A stretch of 64,000 bases of DNA from Leifsonia sp. ALI-44-B (GTDB taxonomy: Bacteria; Actinomycetota; Actinomycetes; Actinomycetales; Microbacteriaceae): positions 682,001 through 746,000 of the forward strand of contig NZ_MTQL01000007.1 in assembly GCF_001984125.1 (NCBI RefSeq). The letters are read 5' to 3'. Shown here piece after piece: positions 47,023-54,963 of the stretch. The notes below the pieces were generated by a model. That model did no database searches, was not told the origin of the DNA, and saw nothing but the letters and a program-made list of their open reading frames with translations. Position 1 is the stretch's first letter; the number at the start of each line of letters is the position of its first letter. The position numbers were made by a program, and so were the translations under genes.

Positions 47023-47344
47023 ACATCCTCGGGAAGTTATTCACAGGTTTATCCACCGATGCTCGCACATGCCCGCAATGATCGGGAACTCGGCGCAGAA
47101 AGCTGGGGATAACTTCCCCAACGGTAACCACCATGGAGTGATCCGGCCAAATTTACTCCACGAGGCCCCGCGTGTCAGCATCCGATTTGCCCGTGAGTTC
47201 GTCCATAATCGTAGATTGGTCTGCCCTCGGTTTGACCACACGGCTTCGAGGCCGTAGTTTTAATCAGTTGACGTATGCCTCCGGGCGCTAAATCTTTCCC
47301 TGTGATCCCTATGTCGCAGTGAGATCCCAAGTGGAGTGAAAACT
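47023..47344. promoter_or_regulatory. dnaA-rpmH divergent promoter region with DnaA boxes
   Basis: 322 bases, no gene. Near-consensus boxes lie close to dnaA: TTATTCACA (47037-47045), TTATCCACC (47049-47057), both plus strand, and TGGGGATAA (47104-47112, minus), each with one mismatch. This suits autoregulation of dnaA. The rpmH side contains an AT-richer segment around 47200-47225 as promoter candidate. Confidence 0.7.
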
Positions 47345-47482
47345 ATGAGCAAGCGAACTTTCCAGCCGAACAACCGTCGTCGCGCCAAGGTGCACGGCTT
47401 CCGTCTGCGTATGCGCACCCGCGCCGGCCGCGCCATCCTCGGCGCCCGTCGCCGCAAGGGGCGCACCGAGCTCTCCGCGTAA
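47345..47482 (+). CDS. rpmH: 50S ribosomal protein L34
   Basis: 45 residues, [20 protein letters not shown] at the start and [13 protein letters not shown] at the end: the invariant L34 sequence. It is in the order rpmH-rnpA-yidD-yidC, divergent from dnaA. The product lies at the exit side of the large subunit. Confidence 0.98.
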   Translation: MSKRTFQPNNRRRAKVHGFRLRMRTRAGRAILGARRRKGRTELSA

Positions 47483-47502
47483 CAGCGCAGCTACGGTTCT
47501 CC

Positions 47503-47841
47503 GTGCTCGCCTCCTCGCACCGAATCACCCGCGGCGACGACTACCGACGCGTAGTGCGACGCGGCAAGAGGCGCGCAGCGGCGAATACGGTCACCTACAT
47601 CACGATGAACCCGAATGGCGGACTCCCGCGGTTCGGGTTCATTGTTGCAAAAAACGTGGGTAATGCGGTTCACCGCAATCGTGTCCGCCGACGCTTGAAG
47701 GCAGCGGCGTATGCGCTCGTTCCGACGGTTGCCGAGGGAACGGATGTCGTCGTGCGCGCTTTGCCGCAGGCATCCGATGCGTCGTTCAGCGATCTGAGCG
47801 CCGAACTCACTCGTGCCATGGCACCGAAGGATGCGCGATGA
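47503..47841 (+). CDS. rnpA: ribonuclease P protein component
   Basis: 112 residues from a GTG 20 bases after rpmH. The RNR motif GNAVHRNRVRRRLK and RFGFIVAKNVG are diagnostic. The protein assists the RNase P RNA in 5' processing of tRNA precursors. Its stop overlaps the yidD start (ATGA). Confidence 0.97.
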   Translation: MLASSHRITRGDDYRRVVRRGKRRAAANTVTYITMNPNGGLPRFGFIVAKNVGNAVHRNRVRRRLKAAAYALVPTVAEGTDVVVRALPQASDASFSDLSAELTRAMAPKDAR

Positions 47842-48149
47842 ACGCCGTCGTCGATTCGGTGCTCCTCCTCCCCCGCAACTCGGCGGTCGCGGCACTGAAG
47901 GCTTATCGCACAGTGATCTCACCGCTTTATGGCGAGGTGTGCAGGTATTATCCATCGTGTTCTGCATATGCAGTCGCGGCGATCCAGCAGCACGGTGTGG
48001 TGATCGGGTCGGCGCTCGGAGCCGCTCGTATTGCACGATGCCACCCGTGGGCGGCCGGCGGGGTCGACGATGCGCCCGCGAAAAAGAACTTCCGTTACGA
48101 CGTGACCCCGCACGGGTTCGTCATTACGAACAGCCAGAGAAAGGCGTAA
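47838..48149 (+). CDS. yidD: membrane protein insertion efficiency factor YidD
   Basis: 103 residues. AYRTVISPLYGEVCRYYPSC with CSAYAVAAIQQHG and CHPWAAGGVDD are the conserved cysteine-containing YidD motifs. An amphipathic N-terminal helix associates with the inner face of the membrane. It supports YidC, encoded seven bases downstream. Confidence 0.96.
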   Translation: MNAVVDSVLLLPRNSAVAALKAYRTVISPLYGEVCRYYPSCSAYAVAAIQQHGVVIGSALGAARIARCHPWAAGGVDDAPAKKNFRYDVTPHGFVITNSQRKA

Positions 48150-48156
48150 CCCCGCA

Positions 48157-49149
48157 ATGGACCTTCTGTCGACCATCCTCTGGCCACTCAAATGGGTGGT
48201 CGAGCTGTTGCTCGTCGCCTGGCACTGGGTGTTCAGCGCCATCGGCCTCGACCCGGCAGCCGGTCTGACCTGGGTTCTGTCGATCGTCGGGCTCGTGCTC
48301 GTGGTTCGTGCCGCGCTCATCCCGTTGTTCGTGAAGCAGATCAAGAACCAGCGACGCATGATGGAGGTCGCGCCCCAGCTGAAGAAGATTCAGGAGAAGT
48401 ACAAGGGCAAGAAGGACCAGTTCTCGCGTGAGGCAATGAGCCGCGAGACCATGGAGCTCTACAAGAAGACGGGCACCAACCCGCTCGGCTCCTGCCTCCC
48501 CCTGCTGGTGCAGATGCCGATCTTCTTCGCCCTGTTCTCGGTGCTGAACGATGCTCAGCACTCGAAGGCCGGCGTCGGACCGCTGAACGCCACGCTGGCC
48601 GACCAGTTCGGTGACGCATCCCTCTTCGGCTTCGCTCCCCTGCACCTCAGCTTCTCCGGTGCCATGAACGCCGTCGGCGGCCCCGAGGTCGGCGTCATGG
48701 TCGTCGCTGCCATCATGGTCGTGTTGATGACGGCCTCGCAGTTCATCACGCAGCTGCAGATCGTCTCGAAGAACATCTCGGACGAAACCAAGGCCAGCCC
48801 GATGTTCCGTCAGCAGAAGGTTCTGCTCTACATCCTGCCTTTCGTCTTCCTGTTCTCCGGCTTCACGTTCCCGCTGGGCGTTATGTTCTACTGGCTGACT
48901 TCCAACATTTGGACGATGGTTCAGCAGTTCCTTATCATCCGCAACATGCCGATGCCCGGAACCGAAGCGGCCAAGCAGCGCGAAGAGCGCTTGGCGCGTA
49001 AGGGAAAGCTCGTCGTCGAGTCCCCCTCGGCCGAGACCGTCGTCGTGCAGGAGAAGAAGCCCACGCAGCGCCAGCAGCCCATGGGCAAGAACCGTGCCAA
49101 GAAGACCGGCGGCGCCCCCGGCTCCCCCAACATCAAGAACGGAAGCTAG
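48157..49149 (+). CDS. yidC: membrane protein insertase YidC
   Basis: 330 residues, Oxa1-type without the large periplasmic domain of E. coli. Five membrane helices; Arg51 (LVVRAALIPL) supplies the positive charge in the hydrophilic groove; the cytoplasmic hairpin MMEVAPQLKKIQEKYKGKKD and the LVQMPIFFALFSVLN helix are conserved. The basic C-terminal tail (about 275-330) is Lys/Gln/Arg-rich as in ribosome-binding YidC tails. It inserts proteins with or without SecYEG. Confidence 0.97.
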   Translation: MDLLSTILWPLKWVVELLLVAWHWVFSAIGLDPAAGLTWVLSIVGLVLVVRAALIPLFVKQIKNQRRMMEVAPQLKKIQEKYKGKKDQFSREAMSRETMELYKKTGTNPLGSCLPLLVQMPIFFALFSVLNDAQHSKAGVGPLNATLADQFGDASLFGFAPLHLSFSGAMNAVGGPEVGVMVVAAIMVVLMTASQFITQLQIVSKNISDETKASPMFRQQKVLLYILPFVFLFSGFTFPLGVMFYWLTSNIWTMVQQFLIIRNMPMPGTEAAKQREERLARKGKLVVESPSAETVVVQEKKPTQRQQPMGKNRAKKTGGAPGSPNIKNGS

Positions 49150-49153
49150 ACGG

Positions 49154-49663
49154 ATGTCTGACACCACCCACGCCGAGGAACGCGTTCTCGACGAAGCCCC
49201 CACCCTGTCGCAGCTCGAAGAAGAAGGCGAAGTCGCGGCCGACTACATCGAAGAGTTCCTCGACATCTGCGATTTCGACGGTGACCTCGACATCGACGCC
49301 CGCAACGGACGGGCCTACGTGGGCGTCACGGCGACCGACAACAGCAGCCTGCGCGTCCTGGCCAAGACGGATGTCGTGAACGCCCTGCAGGAGCTCACAC
49401 GCCTTGCCGTCCAGAGCAAGACGGGAGCGTTCTCGCGACTGATTCTCGACATCGGCGGTTCGCGCGAGGCTCGGCAGCAGGAGCTCACCGAGCTCGTCGA
49501 GCGTGCGATCGAGCAGATCGAGGCCGGCGCGCAGTCGGCAGCGTTGCCCCCCATGTCGAGTTATGAGCGCAAGCTCGTGCACGACGTCGTGTCGGAGCGC
49601 GGATTCGTATCCGAGTCCGAGGGTGAAGGCCGCGACCGTCACACCGTGATCACGCGCTCCTAA
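49154..49663 (+). CDS. khpB: KhpB/Jag RNA-binding protein (KH and R3H domains)
   Basis: 169 residues from the ATG at 49154, five bases after yidC; the longer frame is yidC read out of frame. The KH domain (about 35-105) is followed by an R3H domain with SSYERKLVHDVVSERG and RHTVI at the end. The Jag N-domain of Firmicutes is missing, as usual in Actinobacteria. It binds small and messenger RNAs with KhpA. Confidence 0.94.
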   Translation: MSDTTHAEERVLDEAPTLSQLEEEGEVAADYIEEFLDICDFDGDLDIDARNGRAYVGVTATDNSSLRVLAKTDVVNALQELTRLAVQSKTGAFSRLILDIGGSREARQQELTELVERAIEQIEAGAQSAALPPMSSYERKLVHDVVSERGFVSESEGEGRDRHTVITRS

Positions 49664-49664
49664 C

Positions 49665-50312
49665 GTGGCACTCTCTCCCCAGATTCTCGAAGCGCTCGAG
49701 CCTGAGCCCGCTGCAGCAGGGATGATCCTCGGCGATCGCCTCGACGCCGTGAGGGCTTTCACGCACAACCTTGCGCAGCATGGCGAGGAACTCGGCCTTA
49801 TCGGACCGCTGGAACTCCCCCGCCTGTGGACCAGGCACATCCTCAACTCGGCTTTGTTGGGGCCGCTGCTGCGGCCCGGTTTGGTGGGCGACATCGGATC
49901 GGGCGCAGGCCTGCCGGGGCTGGTGCTGGCGCTGCAGCGTCCCGATGTGCGATTCGTGTTGGTCGAGCCGATGGAACGCCGCACCGACTGGCTGTCGTCG
50001 CAAGCGCGGGAACTGGGTCTCGAGAACGTCGAAGTTCGTCGCGCCCGTGCCGAGGAGTCTGGTCTCGAAGGCCAGCTCGACCAGGTGACCGCGCGCGCGG
50101 TCAGTGCTTTCAAGAAGCTCCTGGCGTTGACCGCTCCCCTCGTACGTGACGGCGGTGAGCTCGTGCTTCTCAAGGGTGCCAACGCGCAGGCCGAGATCGA
50201 CGCCGCGGCACGGGAGATCAAGAAATACCGTGTGAAGGATGTCCGTGTGGAGCTCCTGGGCGAGGGCGTTGTTGCGGAGCCCACCCGAGCGCTGTTGGGT
50301 ACCGTTCGCTAA
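49665..50312 (+). CDS. rsmG: 16S rRNA (guanine-N7)-methyltransferase RsmG
   Basis: 215 residues from a GTG two bases after khpB. The SAM-binding motif GDIGSGAGLPGLVLAL, LVEPMERRTDWLS and TARAVSAFKKLL are as in RsmG/GidB. It methylates G527 (E. coli numbering) of 16S rRNA; loss causes low-level streptomycin resistance. Downstream is the long parS region. Confidence 0.96.
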   Translation: MALSPQILEALEPEPAAAGMILGDRLDAVRAFTHNLAQHGEELGLIGPLELPRLWTRHILNSALLGPLLRPGLVGDIGSGAGLPGLVLALQRPDVRFVLVEPMERRTDWLSSQARELGLENVEVRRARAEESGLEGQLDQVTARAVSAFKKLLALTAPLVRDGGELVLLKGANAQAEIDAAAREIKKYRVKDVRVELLGEGVVAEPTRALLGTVR

Positions 50313-50369
50313 TTCGGATGCGGCTGTCCTCGTCGACGCGGTCGATTTGCATTGGATGCAGTACGCCAT

Positions 50370-50393
50370 AGATCCGTGGCCACTACCGGATCT
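50370..50393 (+). terminator. hairpin after rsmG
   Basis: AGATCCG (50370-50376) and CGGATCT (50387-50393) form a seven-bp stem 58 bases after the rsmG stop; no T-run follows, so it is a weak candidate. Confidence 0.3.
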
Positions 50394-50704
50394 GATTTGA
50401 TCGCAGTATTTAGCTCTCATCTGGGATTTTCTCGCCTGATGAATGTACTGCAAGAGTGCACTCGAGTCCGCTATCCGTGTGCGCGCATGGGCGAATATCT
50501 CTTCTAGCTTCAGTCTGCACCAAACTACCCGCGCCGCATGGAGCGCCCGATGAGCAGCCGCAGCCTGGGCGCCGCGGGCGCCTTCAATCGAGAGTCCCGG
50601 TTGCGAGGTTCCCTTGGCCGCAGGACGGTCGCGGAGTTGGGCTGGAGACGGCGGCTCTGCGGCTCTAGGTTCGTTGGATCGCCAATCTCTAGCTCTCGGC
50701 GGCA

Positions 50705-50720
50705 TGTTTCACGTGAAACA
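50705..50720. promoter_or_regulatory. parS site 1
   Basis: TGTTTCACGTGAAACA, the perfect 16-base palindrome bound by ParB. Confidence 0.97.
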
Positions 50721-50861
50721 TCCGAGTAGGATTCTGGTGCCTCAACCCAGGGCAGAGGCTTTAGCGGGGCGGTTCGGATGGTCACACACTTTCGGGTGTC
50801 GTGCCCAGGGTTTGATAACTCAAGTCCTAGAGCTTCGCCGCGACGCTCAGGGCTGCGCATT

Positions 50862-50877
50862 TGTTTCACGTGAAACA
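50862..50877. promoter_or_regulatory. parS site 2
   Basis: TGTTTCACGTGAAACA, perfect; 157 bases from site 1. Confidence 0.97.
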
Positions 50878-51184
50878 TTGGGCTGGAAGCTTGTCGCGGC
50901 GAGTCGCGGTCGAGTCCTCCCTGGGAAGATCTATATTGACGTGCGCATAGTGCGGGGTCTGAGGTGAATTATGGGGGGTACTGGGCTCTTCCAGGTCGGA
51001 TTCTATGCCGTGTACCGCCCCGGGCTGGATTGAGCAGAGACTCTCTATCGATGAGCTGCGGGTTCGATTCGCGAACGAGCACTGCTGAGATAGTGCGGAG
51101 GACGACTAGTGGGTAGCTTGCACGTAGATGCGGGTCGCATCTGAGTCCGTGTTGTTCGTGGCGAGATGCGCGGTTGCTGTCGCT

Positions 51185-51200
51185 TGTTTCACGTGAAACA
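51185..51200. promoter_or_regulatory. parS site 3
   Basis: TGTTTCACGTGAAACA, perfect; 323 bases from site 2. Confidence 0.97.
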
Positions 51201-51638
51201 TCTCCTCGCGCCTCAGAGGCCCTGGCAGAAAAAGAGTTGTGGCTCAGACGATGTGGACAGCCACCGGACGTGCGCCGCACAAGCGAAAAGGTCCGCCCGG
51301 ATAGGGGCACCGAGCCGCAATCCGACACGTTGAGTCTCTCGCGTTCGATCGAAAGTGTACCAGGGGCTGGGTCTGCATGATGGGGGCTCAACAGTAGTTT
51401 GGCGGCCATGGGCGGGGCACCGTGGGTGCCGGGAGAGGGCCATTTGGCCCAGAAAAATCGGTCTGAGATTGATCCTAAGGGCGCCTCGCCTAGACTGGCC
51501 GGACAGGAAATCGTCCTAATTCGCGCGAATATCGACGCGTCCGACATTGATTCCTGAGCTCCGTCGCAGGTTGGGGCCTGAAGTTGCAACGGCCGTCAGT
51601 GCGGTCCGGTACGGTTGATATGACCCCGACACAAGAAG

Positions 51639-51653
51639 GTTTCACGTGAAACA
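51639..51653. promoter_or_regulatory. parS site 4, overlapping the parA start codon
   Basis: GTTTCACGTGAAACA. The GTG in the middle of the palindrome is the likely parA start codon (51646), and the AGAAGG Shine-Dalgarno abuts its left edge. ParB bound here could repress parAB. Confidence 0.92.
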
Positions 51654-52584
51654 AACAGAGCCAAGCGGCGACGACATGAGCTTCGGCTCATTCGAGGACT
51701 CCCCGCTGGCGCGCGAGCTGGCCGACCTCACCAAGCGTCGCAAGCGCGTCGCCGACGTGACGGCACCGCTCCCCCGCACGACGCGAGTCATCACGGTGTC
51801 CAACCAAAAGGGTGGCGTCGGCAAGACGACGACGGCGGTCAACGTTGCTGCCGCGATGGCCAAACTGGGTGCCCGCGTTCTGGTGATCGACCTCGACCCG
51901 CAGGGCAATGCATCGACCGCCCTCGGGGTGCAGCACCATGCCGATGTGCCAAGCGTCTACGACGTGCTTATCGACGACTTCCCGCTCACGGAGGTTATCC
52001 AACAGAGCCCCGAGTTCGACACCCTGTTCTGTGCGCCGTCCACAATTCACCTGGCCGGGGCGGAAATCGAACTCGTCTCGCAGGTCGCCCGCGAGCACCG
52101 CCTACGGACGGCCGTCGAAGACTTGCAGCGCACCGTCGAACAGCCCTATCACTACATTTTCATCGACTGCCCACCGTCTCTCGGGTTGTTGACGATCAAC
52201 GCGTTCGTTGCGGCATCCGAAGTGATGATCCCGATTCAGTGTGAGTACTACGCGTTGGAGGGGTTGAGCCAGCTGTTGGGCAGCATCGAGCTGATCCAGA
52301 AGCACCTCAACCCGACGCTCTCTCTGCAGACGATCCTGTTGACGATGTTCGACGGGCGCACGAATCTAGCGAACCAGGTGGCTGATGATGTGCGCAGTCA
52401 CTTCACCGACAAGGTGTTGCAGGCCGTCATCCCTCGTGCTGTTCGCATTTCCGAAGCTCCGAGCTTCGGCCAGACCGTGATCTCCTACGACCCCTCATCC
52501 CTCGGCGCGATCTCCTACCTGGAAGCCGCCAACGAAATGGCGCGCCGGTACGGCGACAAACTCACAATTTCCCCGCAGAACTAA
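51646..52584 (+). CDS. parA: ParA chromosome partitioning ATPase
   Basis: 312 residues from a GTG preceded by AGAAGG at the right spacing; an ATG at 51676 would remove ten residues. The deviant Walker A motif KGGVGKTT runs from Lys55 to Lys60-Thr61, DLDPQGNAS is the A' motif, and IDCPPSLGLLT is Walker B. The N-terminus carries a basic patch (KRRKRVAD). ATP-bound ParA on the nucleoid moves the ParB-parS complex. Cotranscribed with parB, 14 bases downstream. Confidence 0.97.
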   Translation: MKQTEPSGDDMSFGSFEDSPLARELADLTKRRKRVADVTAPLPRTTRVITVSNQKGGVGKTTTAVNVAAAMAKLGARVLVIDLDPQGNASTALGVQHHADVPSVYDVLIDDFPLTEVIQQSPEFDTLFCAPSTIHLAGAEIELVSQVAREHRLRTAVEDLQRTVEQPYHYIFIDCPPSLGLLTINAFVAASEVMIPIQCEYYALEGLSQLLGSIELIQKHLNPTLSLQTILLTMFDGRTNLANQVADDVRSHFTDKVLQAVIPRAVRISEAPSFGQTVISYDPSSLGAISYLEAANEMARRYGDKLTISPQN

Positions 52585-52598
52585 GGAGCGCAACAAAC

Positions 52599-53660
52599 AT
52601 GGCGACGAAACGAACAGGACTCGGCCGGGGCATCGGCGCCCTGATCCCGACGGCTCCCGAAGGCTCTGCCGCGCGGCCGGTCGATGTGTTCTTCCCGCAG
52701 AGCGATGCGTCAAAGGCCAAGGCCGCCAGCACACAGGGTGCGCCGGCAGCGGATACAGAAACCGTGACCGCCGTTCCGACGGTGGATGAGGACGCGAGCC
52801 CCGAGCCCGACGACTCCCCCGACCTCGTGGCCGTGCCCGGTGCACGCCTCGCAAGCATCGCGCAGTCCGACATCGTCCCCAATGCCGTGCAGCCGCGGAC
52901 CTATTTCGACCCGGAGCACATGTCGGAGCTCGTCCACAGCATCCGCGAGGTGGGTGTGCTGCAGCCGATCGTCGTTCGCTCACTGCCGGGTTCGGATGGC
53001 AAGTACGAGCTGATCATGGGTGAGCGTCGTCTGCGAGCCTCGCAGGAGGCGGGCCTCGCGACGATCCCCGCGATCGTCAAGGACACCGCCGACGAGGACA
53101 TGCTGCGCGATGCCCTTCTCGAGAACCTGCACCGGTCGCAGCTGAACCCGCTTGAAGAGGCCTCGGCCTACCAACAGTTGCTCGAGGACTTCGGTATTAC
53201 GCAAGAACAACTGGCCGAGCGCATCGGGCGCTCACGTCCGCAGATCTCGAACACGCTCCGCCTGCTCAAGTTGCCGGCGACCGTGCAGAGCCGGGTCGCA
53301 TCCGGCGTGCTGAGCGCCGGTCACGCGCGCGCCGTCCTCGCGGCCGGTGACGTCGAGGCCATGCAGAAGCTCGCCGACAAGATCGTGAACGAGGACCTGT
53401 CGGTTCGTGCGGCCGAGGCCGCCGTGAGCCAGTCCTCGGCGAAGAAGAGCAAGCCGTCGGCCGGCAGCCGCCGCGGGGTTCTGGATGACATCGCCGATCG
53501 CCTCGGCGACCGGCTCGACACGCGCGTTCGCATCGGGCTCTCGGCCAAGAAAGGCCAGATCGCGATCGATTTCGCCACTATTGGGGACCTCAACCGTATT
53601 CTCGGGATCCTCGGCGAACCCGGTTACGGCGACGCTGCAGCATCGTCGGAGAAGAACTAG
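52599..53660 (+). CDS. parB: ParB, CTPase and parS-binding partition protein
   Basis: 353 residues. The N-terminal ParA-interaction peptide includes KRTGLGRGIGALIP. The CTP-binding/ParB N-domain has QPRTYFD and MGERRLRASQEAG; ENLHRSQLNPLEEASAYQQL is the conserved arm; the helix-turn-helix (ITQEQLAERIGRSRPQISN) binds parS; a C-terminal dimerisation domain follows. An acidic, Pro-rich linker lies at about 40-85. Five perfect sites lie nearby. Confidence 0.97.
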   Translation: MATKRTGLGRGIGALIPTAPEGSAARPVDVFFPQSDASKAKAASTQGAPAADTETVTAVPTVDEDASPEPDDSPDLVAVPGARLASIAQSDIVPNAVQPRTYFDPEHMSELVHSIREVGVLQPIVVRSLPGSDGKYELIMGERRLRASQEAGLATIPAIVKDTADEDMLRDALLENLHRSQLNPLEEASAYQQLLEDFGITQEQLAERIGRSRPQISNTLRLLKLPATVQSRVASGVLSAGHARAVLAAGDVEAMQKLADKIVNEDLSVRAAEAAVSQSSAKKSKPSAGSRRGVLDDIADRLGDRLDTRVRIGLSAKKGQIAIDFATIGDLNRILGILGEPGYGDAAASSEKN

Positions 53661-53677
53661 CAGAACCGGCACGATCG

Positions 53678-53707
53678 GAGGCGGCCTGGTGAAAACCAGG
53701 CCGCCTC
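53678..53707 (+). terminator. terminator-like hairpin after parB
   Basis: GAGGCGGCCTGGT (53678-53690) pairs over 13 bases with ACCAGGCCGCCTC (53695-53707) around a GAAA tetraloop, 17 bases after the parB stop. No T-run, but very stable. Confidence 0.7.
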
Positions 53708-53737
53708 TCGCTGTGTGCGTGGAGGAGATCTGAGCTC

Positions 53738-53795
53738 GTTCGTCAGGACTTGTCTCCTTACCCACGACTGGAGAAGCGGAGACATCCCGACGAAC
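53738..53795. repeat. interrupted inverted repeat downstream of parB
   Basis: GTTCGTC (53738-53744) pairs with GACGAAC (53789-53795), and inside it TGTCTCC (53751-53757) pairs with GGAGACA (53778-53784). Two seven-bp stems separated by an internal loop; it could end either neighbouring transcript or be a structured RNA. Confidence 0.4.
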
Positions 53796-53918
53796 ACGGC
53801 ACGGGCGGCGGCCGCAGAGTTGATAGAGATGCGACGGGCCACCGCGATTCGGTGTGTGGTGGGTTCACACCAACCGAGCAGCAGGTGCTCTCGCTTGCCG
53901 GTCAACCGGTGATCCGGA

Positions 53919-53934
53919 TGTTTCACGTGAAACA
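53919..53934. promoter_or_regulatory. parS site 5
   Basis: TGTTTCACGTGAAACA, perfect, 58 bases from the stop of the convergent ATP-grasp gene and on the far side of parB. Confidence 0.97.
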
Positions 53935-53991
53935 CGTCAGGCACCCGCCGATAATTCGGGGGCGCCTGAGCGGTGAAGCAGGGTCGAAGCG

Positions 53992-54945
53992 TCAGCCGCG
54001 GGCAGCGAACTCCGCAAGGGCGCCATACGTGTCGGCGAGGGAGCGGCCCGCCGCCTCGATTGCCTGGGGGAAGAGCGATGTCTCGGTCGTGCCGGGAATC
54101 ATGTTGGCCTCGAGGAACCACACGTCACCCGATGCATCCACGATGACGTCGATGCGTGAGACGTGGCGCAGACCCAGGACCTCGTGCACCTGAAGGGCGA
54201 CCGCGGATGCCCGAGCCGCCACCTCGTCGGAGACGCGCGCGGGCGCGTAGAACGTCGTCTCGCCCGCGTTGTAACGTGCCTCGAAACTGTAGACGCCCGA
54301 GACCGGCTCGATCTCAACCGCCGGGAGAGCCTCGGGGCCGTCTCCCGTGTCGATGATCGAGATGGCCAGCTCGGTGCCCTCGATCTTCTGCTCGACGAGC
54401 GCGACATCGGAGTAGGTGTAGGCGTCGACGAGCGCACGTGGCAGGTCAGACTCGTCCGCCACGATCGTGACGCCCTGCGCCGAACCACCCTGCGCGGGCT
54501 TCACCACCGATGGCGTGCCGATAGCGGCCGCCAGTTCGACGATCACTCCCCCGGCCCCGAGCTCGCGGAACGTCTCTCGCGGCATGCTGATCCAGGGCGC
54601 GGTCTTGATGCCCGCACGGTCGACCAGGATCTTCGCCGTGGGCTTCGACCAGGCCAGCGAGGCCGCGTGCGGGCCACTGCCGAGGTAGCGGATGCCTCGG
54701 GCACCGAGCAAGGCCTGAAGCGCTCCATCCTCACCGCTGGCGCCGTGCAGAGCCGGCCACACGAGGTCGGGCCCCGCCTCGAGGATGGTGGACAAGGTTC
54801 CCGCGCCGGGGTCGAGCAGGGTGACGCGGTGACCGGCGGCCACGAGCTCGTCGGCGACGCGACGGCCCGAACGCAGGGAAACGTCGCGTTCGTGGGAGAT
54901 GCCGCCCGCCAGGACGACGACGGACAAAGAGTTCTCGGATGACAT
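53992..54945 (-). CDS. D-alanine-D-alanine ligase family ATP-grasp enzyme
   Basis: 317 residues. N-terminal VVLAGGISHERDVSLRSGRRV with the Glu of Ddl, the ALHGASGEDGALQALL motif, ATP-grasp lysine in VVKPAQGGSAQG, and FLEANMIPGTTETSLFPQA with the Asn metal ligand. This matches Ddl enzymes but diverges from the housekeeping DdlA of Actinobacteria and lies in the conserved parB-trx locus, so it may be a paralogue with another dipeptide or amino acid substrate. It is followed by parS 5 and preceded, 18 bases away, by an aminotransferase gene. Confidence 0.88.
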   Translation of the reverse strand: MSSENSLSVVVLAGGISHERDVSLRSGRRVADELVAAGHRVTLLDPGAGTLSTILEAGPDLVWPALHGASGEDGALQALLGARGIRYLGSGPHAASLAWSKPTAKILVDRAGIKTAPWISMPRETFRELGAGGVIVELAAAIGTPSVVKPAQGGSAQGVTIVADESDLPRALVDAYTYSDVALVEQKIEGTELAISIIDTGDGPEALPAVEIEPVSGVYSFEARYNAGETTFYAPARVSDEVAARASAVALQVHEVLGLRHVSRIDVIVDASGDVWFLEANMIPGTTETSLFPQAIEAAGRSLADTYGALAEFAARG

Positions 54946-54963
54946 CGATCGGCCTCTCGGGGA

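Larger units (their letters stand above)
50313..51645. other. 1.3-kb gene-free region with three perfect parS sites
   Basis: No open frame here has convincing coding character; two minus-strand frames simply read through the parS palindromes (giving FHVK and VSRET). It contains parS at 50705, 50862 and 51185, an imperfect hairpin at 50370-50393 after rsmG, and toward its end the parAB promoter (TAGACT near 51492). Low GC and stop-rich compared with neighbouring genes. Confidence 0.75.
53661..53991. other. gene-free region between parB and the ATP-grasp gene
   Basis: 331 bases. Contains the parB terminator (53678-53707), an interrupted inverted repeat (53738-53795) and parS site 5 (53919-53934). 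No credible gene. Confidence 0.7.

Noticed and set aside
47023-47344. oriC in the dnaA-rpmH gap
   Set aside because: Only three imperfect DnaA boxes are present there, compared with several perfect ones next to an AT-rich segment on the dnaN side.
51058-51075. GGGTTCGATTC resembling the T-arm of a tRNA
   Set aside because: No matching acceptor, D-arm or anticodon stem can be folded around it.
50525-51589. Two minus-strand open frames (117 and 206 codons) in the parS region
   Set aside because: They lack ribosome-binding sites and family motifs, and their only recognisable peptides (FHVK, VSRET) are translations of parS palindromes.
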